This document shows, one piece after another, positions 8,158 to 10,452 of a stretch of 10,452 nucleotides of DNA. A model generated the notes under the pieces. It did not search any database and was not told the origin of the DNA. It saw only the letters and a list, made by a program, of their open reading frames with translations. Source of the stretch: Pleurotus ostreatus/Saccharomyces cerevisiae fusant (lineage: Eukaryota > Opisthokonta); NCBI GenBank assembly GCA_024196135.1, contig JAMQCK010001245.1, positions 1-10,452 on the forward strand, read 5' to 3'. The position numbers and the translations under genes are program-made. Each line of letters starts with the position of its first letter. The stretch's first letter is position 1.

Positions 8158-8188
8158 CTCAACGTGGGCGCGGAGTCCGGACGTTGAG
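8158..8188. other. 8-bp inverted repeat with 15-nt loop
   Basis: The arm ctcaacgt (8158-8165) is the exact reverse complement of acgttgag (8181-8188). It lies about 200 nt downstream of the hydrolase stop (on the hydrolase sense strand) and could fall in its 3' UTR or just beyond. It is short enough to be chance. Confidence 0.3.
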
Positions 8189-8335
8189 GAGCTCAGTTTC
8201 TAGTCCCCCGTTTGAATCGCAAATCTCGCAAAGCGCATGAGTGATTGCGTGTCTTGGAATGATCTCCAGAAAGCTGATTAGCAGCAAATTACGGAGGGAG
8301 TACTGTACACGAGTAGTAGGTGTCGCGTAATTATA

Positions 8336-8398
8336 CAATAGCAAGCGTCTACAGTGCGATAGCAAGGGTCCACGATACGATGACAAGCGCCTACATGC
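8336..8398. repeat. 21-nt tandem repeat spanning the hydrolase stop codon
   Basis: Three 21-nt units: 8336-8356, 8357-8377 and 8378-8398, sharing the core gatagcaagcgtctaca with substitutions. The hydrolase stop codon TAG (8393-8391, minus strand) is inside the unit nearest the gene. The equivalent position reads TGG in the middle copy and TAG again in the far copy. The unit length is a multiple of three, so the repeat keeps the reading frame. Confidence 0.65.
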
Positions 8399-10133
8399 CG
8401 TCGAGCGCCAGCTCATGCTTCATCTGCTTCCGGTTCTGATCCTCATGCGCCTCGATGATCTTCGAACCAAGCAGCGCCCTGCACCCGTAGCCCTCCTCGC
8501 TCCCGGCCTCCGTCACCCAGCCTTCCACAACGACGACCTCCCGCTCCTTCCTCCCCATCACCTCATGCTTGAGGTCGTCCCCGCACACCCTCAGCCACTC
8601 GAGCACGGGCTGCCGCATCCACCGCCTTGGCTCCCCCGGCCGCTTCCCCGCCTCGAACCACGCCAGGTGCCCGCCATGCCTTGTCACCGCCAGCACCACA
8701 TTCTCACTCCCATCCAGCGCCGGCAACTTGTTCACAATCGGGTCGTCCGCCGCATTCAGCGCCAAGAACGGCACCCGGATATCGCGCACCGCAGTATGCG
8801 AGGATGTCCCCGTGTAGTAGTCCTGCGCGGAGTCGAAGGGGAACATGGGCGCGCCGCCGCCGAAGAGGCGCGTGAAGTGGTCGTCGAAGACCTTGAGGGT
8901 GGGCGATTTGAGCTTGAGCGCGGCCTCGACGGCGGCGGCCTGTTCGGCGCCGGAGGCGAAGGCGGTCTTGTTGCGCTTGACGATCTTGCGGAGGGAGCGG
9001 GCCATGCCTTTGGAGTAGAGCTGCGTGCCGAGGAAGGTGTTGAGCAGGCCGTTGCAGTCGTCGAGGAGGTTCCAGGGCTGAAGGTAGTTAGTGTCGCGCA
9101 TTGCGAAGGTGGAGAGGCCTACTCACGCATGCAACGGCGCACCCTGCAACGAGCCGACTCTCCTCGCCCTCTTCGGCGAGGTAGCGGGTCAGCACGTTCG
9201 CCCCCAGACTGAAGCCGAGGCCAATGAGCGGTGCGTTGGGGTACAAGCTCCGGATGTACGCCAGCTCTTGCCGCAAATCATCCGTCGCCCCAGAGGAATA
9301 GAGGCGGGGGGACGTAATGGGGATCCCCGCGCAGCCCCGGAAGTTGCACACGACGGCGCGATACCCCAGACCGCCCTGAGAGACTGGCGCGGTGGCAACA
9401 TCGAGGATGCAGCGCACGTAGGGTTCGTGAGAACCTGGATGCTTTGTCAGTCGAGTAGGGTGCGACTTCAATATAGGACGCGTACCTCCAGTAATCCCGT
9501 GCTTGATCACGATGATGGGTGCAGTATCGGGTACACTGGACTGATCTGCAGGTGCCCAATCCATGCCACTGTGAATCAATCAGTAACAAGTAATGTGAGC
9601 ATAAGTGTGAGTGCATACACTGTGCCTCCATCGCGCATACGGATGAATTGCCTGATGACTGTCAGCGATTCCTTCTCGAAGGGACACTGTGATTGGTCTC
9701 ACCGACGATATTGGAAGCGATGCACCTTCGTAAAGTCACCGAGTACAGCGTAGATGGTTTGCAGATGGCCACTGCACGCAAAGCACGTGTCAGCCTATCT
9801 TATCCCTGAACGAACCGAACATTGCACTCACTTGGGCAGCCACCACGCGGGCCGGAAGCGCTTGTACAGGCTCGGACATCTCTCCTTCACCAGTGTTCGT
9901 ATATCAGTCATGTCGTACTCGGTCGTCTCCTCATCGTCGTCCGCCGTCTCATAATCGCCCCCCGAGGAGTCTTCGCTCTCCGAAGTGCGGATGTCGTATG
10001 CGCGCGTCCTCCGCCTTCTTCGCACCGGGTACGCCGCAGGTGTCGCTGGATAATGGATCGAAGTCGACGAAACCTCCTTCGATTTATGTTCGCGGTCGGT
10101 ATGTACAGACGTGGAGATGCTGGAGGACGCCAT
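8391..10133 (-). CDS. Alpha/beta hydrolase, YheT/ABHD1-3/Eht1-Eeb1 type (six exons, 493 aa)
   Basis: Predicted serine hydrolase of the AB-hydrolase-4 group, which includes bacterial YheT, animal ABHD1/2/3 and yeast Eht1/Eeb1 (acyl-CoA:ethanol acyltransferase/esterase) and YMR210W. Exons: 10133-9832, 9771-9703, 9651-9619, 9568-9486, 9434-9127, 9077-8391; introns are 60, 51, 50, 51 and 49 nt, all GT-AG. The joined protein shows the family signature WLPNGHLQTIY (about 98-108, created by the exon 1/2 splice), RDGGTVGMDW (130-139), oxyanion motif HGITGG (158-163), a nucleophile elbow GLGFSLGAN (Ser238), an acid NAADDP (Asp376/377) and GGH (His402). The triad is therefore intact. The first ~75 residues are Ser/Arg/Asp/Glu-rich and low in complexity, with no signal peptide or clear membrane segment. 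The start ATG at 10133 has a strong context (ACCATGG). Probable substrates are acyl esters or glycerides; this is family knowledge, not visible here. The last codons and stop lie in a 21-nt tandem repeat. The family and splice model are firm; the N-terminus is moderately sure. Confidence 0.92.
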
Positions 10134-10228
10134 GGTGGTGGTAAGAGGTCAAGGAGTTGGAACAAAAATAGGGTAAGGCGCCCGGCTCACACATGTTGAC
10201 ATGGTGGTCATTACTAACTGAGCCGGAT
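10134..10228. promoter_or_regulatory. Short upstream region of the hydrolase, possibly bidirectional
   Basis: These 95 bp separate the hydrolase ATG (minus) from a possible plus-strand ATG at 10229. The region contains a plus-strand donor-like GTAAGG at 10173, a perfect branch-point-like TACTAAC at 10212-10218 and an AG at 10232-10233. It may thus instead contain a plus-strand intron of 61 nt. No TATA box was recognised. Confidence 0.3.
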
Positions 10229-10452
10229 ATGAGCGTGGGGATACAAGAACCCGAAACATTTGTCTTCGATGCCGTTCCGATCACGCCTCGCGCGCGTGGC
10301 AGATCAGACCTCCTCGACGACAGCCGTCGACGCTTTCGGAACAATGGCAGCGCCAAGACCAGGCGGACTCTGAAGCGGAGGGATCGCTCGTTGACATGTA
10401 CTCAGATCGTCGGCAATGCTGCAGAAAGACCAAGTTGGGTGCCCTCATCAAA
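10229..10452 (+). CDS. Possible partial divergent gene, cut by the window end
   Basis: From the ATG at 10229 the plus strand stays open for 74 codons to the window end (begins MSVGIQEPETFVFDAV). Another plus frame is also open from 10221 to the end and contains an ATG at 10396, giving MYSDRRQCC and a basic continuation. The two frames cannot both be coding, and which is right depends on whether the intron suggested at 10173-10233 is used. No domain is recognised in either. Two long open frames could also arise by chance in GC-rich sequence. The call is weak and needs the next kilobase. Confidence 0.25.
   Translation, partial: MSVGIQEPETFVFDAVPITPRARGRSDLLDDSRRRFRNNGSAKTRRTLKRRDRSLTCTQIVGNAAERPSWVPSS

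Larger units (their letters stand above)
4540..8335. other. Gene-poor region of about 3.8 kb
   Basis: I can support no gene here. All open frames are short (at most about 115 codons; for example plus 4808-5116, minus 6161-6505, minus 7714-8001). None shows a family motif, a strong coding composition or convincing splice junctions to neighbouring frames. The first few hundred bases upstream of the small Cys-rich gene (from 4540) presumably hold its promoter, but no element was recognised. No tRNA, rRNA, LTR or transposase remnant was recognised. The listed repeats and hairpins are the only structured elements I found. Confidence 0.5.

Noticed and set aside
8415..9212. Plus-strand open frame of 265 codons opposite the hydrolase
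   Set aside because: It is the complement of hydrolase exons 5-6, with low-complexity Pro/His/Arg sequence and no motif. The minus strand carries the conserved catalytic acid and His.

Overview
The window looks like nuclear DNA from a basidiomycete fungus, probably one of the Agaricomycotina. The evidence is high-GC protein-coding genes cut by short GT-AG introns (five of 49-60 nt in one gene), eukaryotic start contexts, and a calmodulin-kinase-kinase-type protein kinase whose catalytic-loop and insert sequences resemble basidiomycete homologues I know. The taxonomic call is inference. No bacterial operon, CRISPR array, rRNA, tRNA or recognisable transposon was found.

Three genes are supported, all on the minus strand, and I rebuilt each by joining exons at GT...AG boundaries. 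(1) 463-3628: a five-exon CaMKK-like serine/threonine kinase of 792 aa with all catalytic motifs and a long low-complexity C-terminal tail. (2) 3948-4536: a three-exon, 62-aa cysteine-rich putative zinc-binding protein with a 24-nt middle exon. Its pieces are scattered over three short reading frames, so a simple ORF scan misses it. (3) 8391-10133: a six-exon, 493-aa alpha/beta hydrolase of the YheT / ABHD1-2-3 / yeast Eht1-Eeb1 type, with an intact Ser-Asp-His triad. At the right edge, 10229 to the window end is a weakly supported plus-strand coding start that would be divergent from the hydrolase.

Between genes 2 and 3 lie about 3.8 kb (4540-8390) with no gene I can support. This stretch holds a four-copy 28-nt minisatellite (5582-5693), degenerate dispersed repeats and two small perfect hairpins. 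Similar short tandem repeats occur in kinase introns 3 and 4, in the kinase upstream region, inside the kinase tail coding sequence, and across the hydrolase stop codon. Short tandem duplication is therefore the main non-genic theme of the window.

The three genes do not form an obvious pathway. The kinase is a predicted calcium/stress or energy-sensing upstream kinase, the hydrolase is probably an acyl-ester hydrolase or acyltransferase, and the small protein has no known role. I see no exciting new multi-gene system. The most useful items are the small spliced Cys-rich gene, the long kinase intron that is open in frame, the upstream ORF overlapping the kinase start, and the repeat that carries the hydrolase stop codon.
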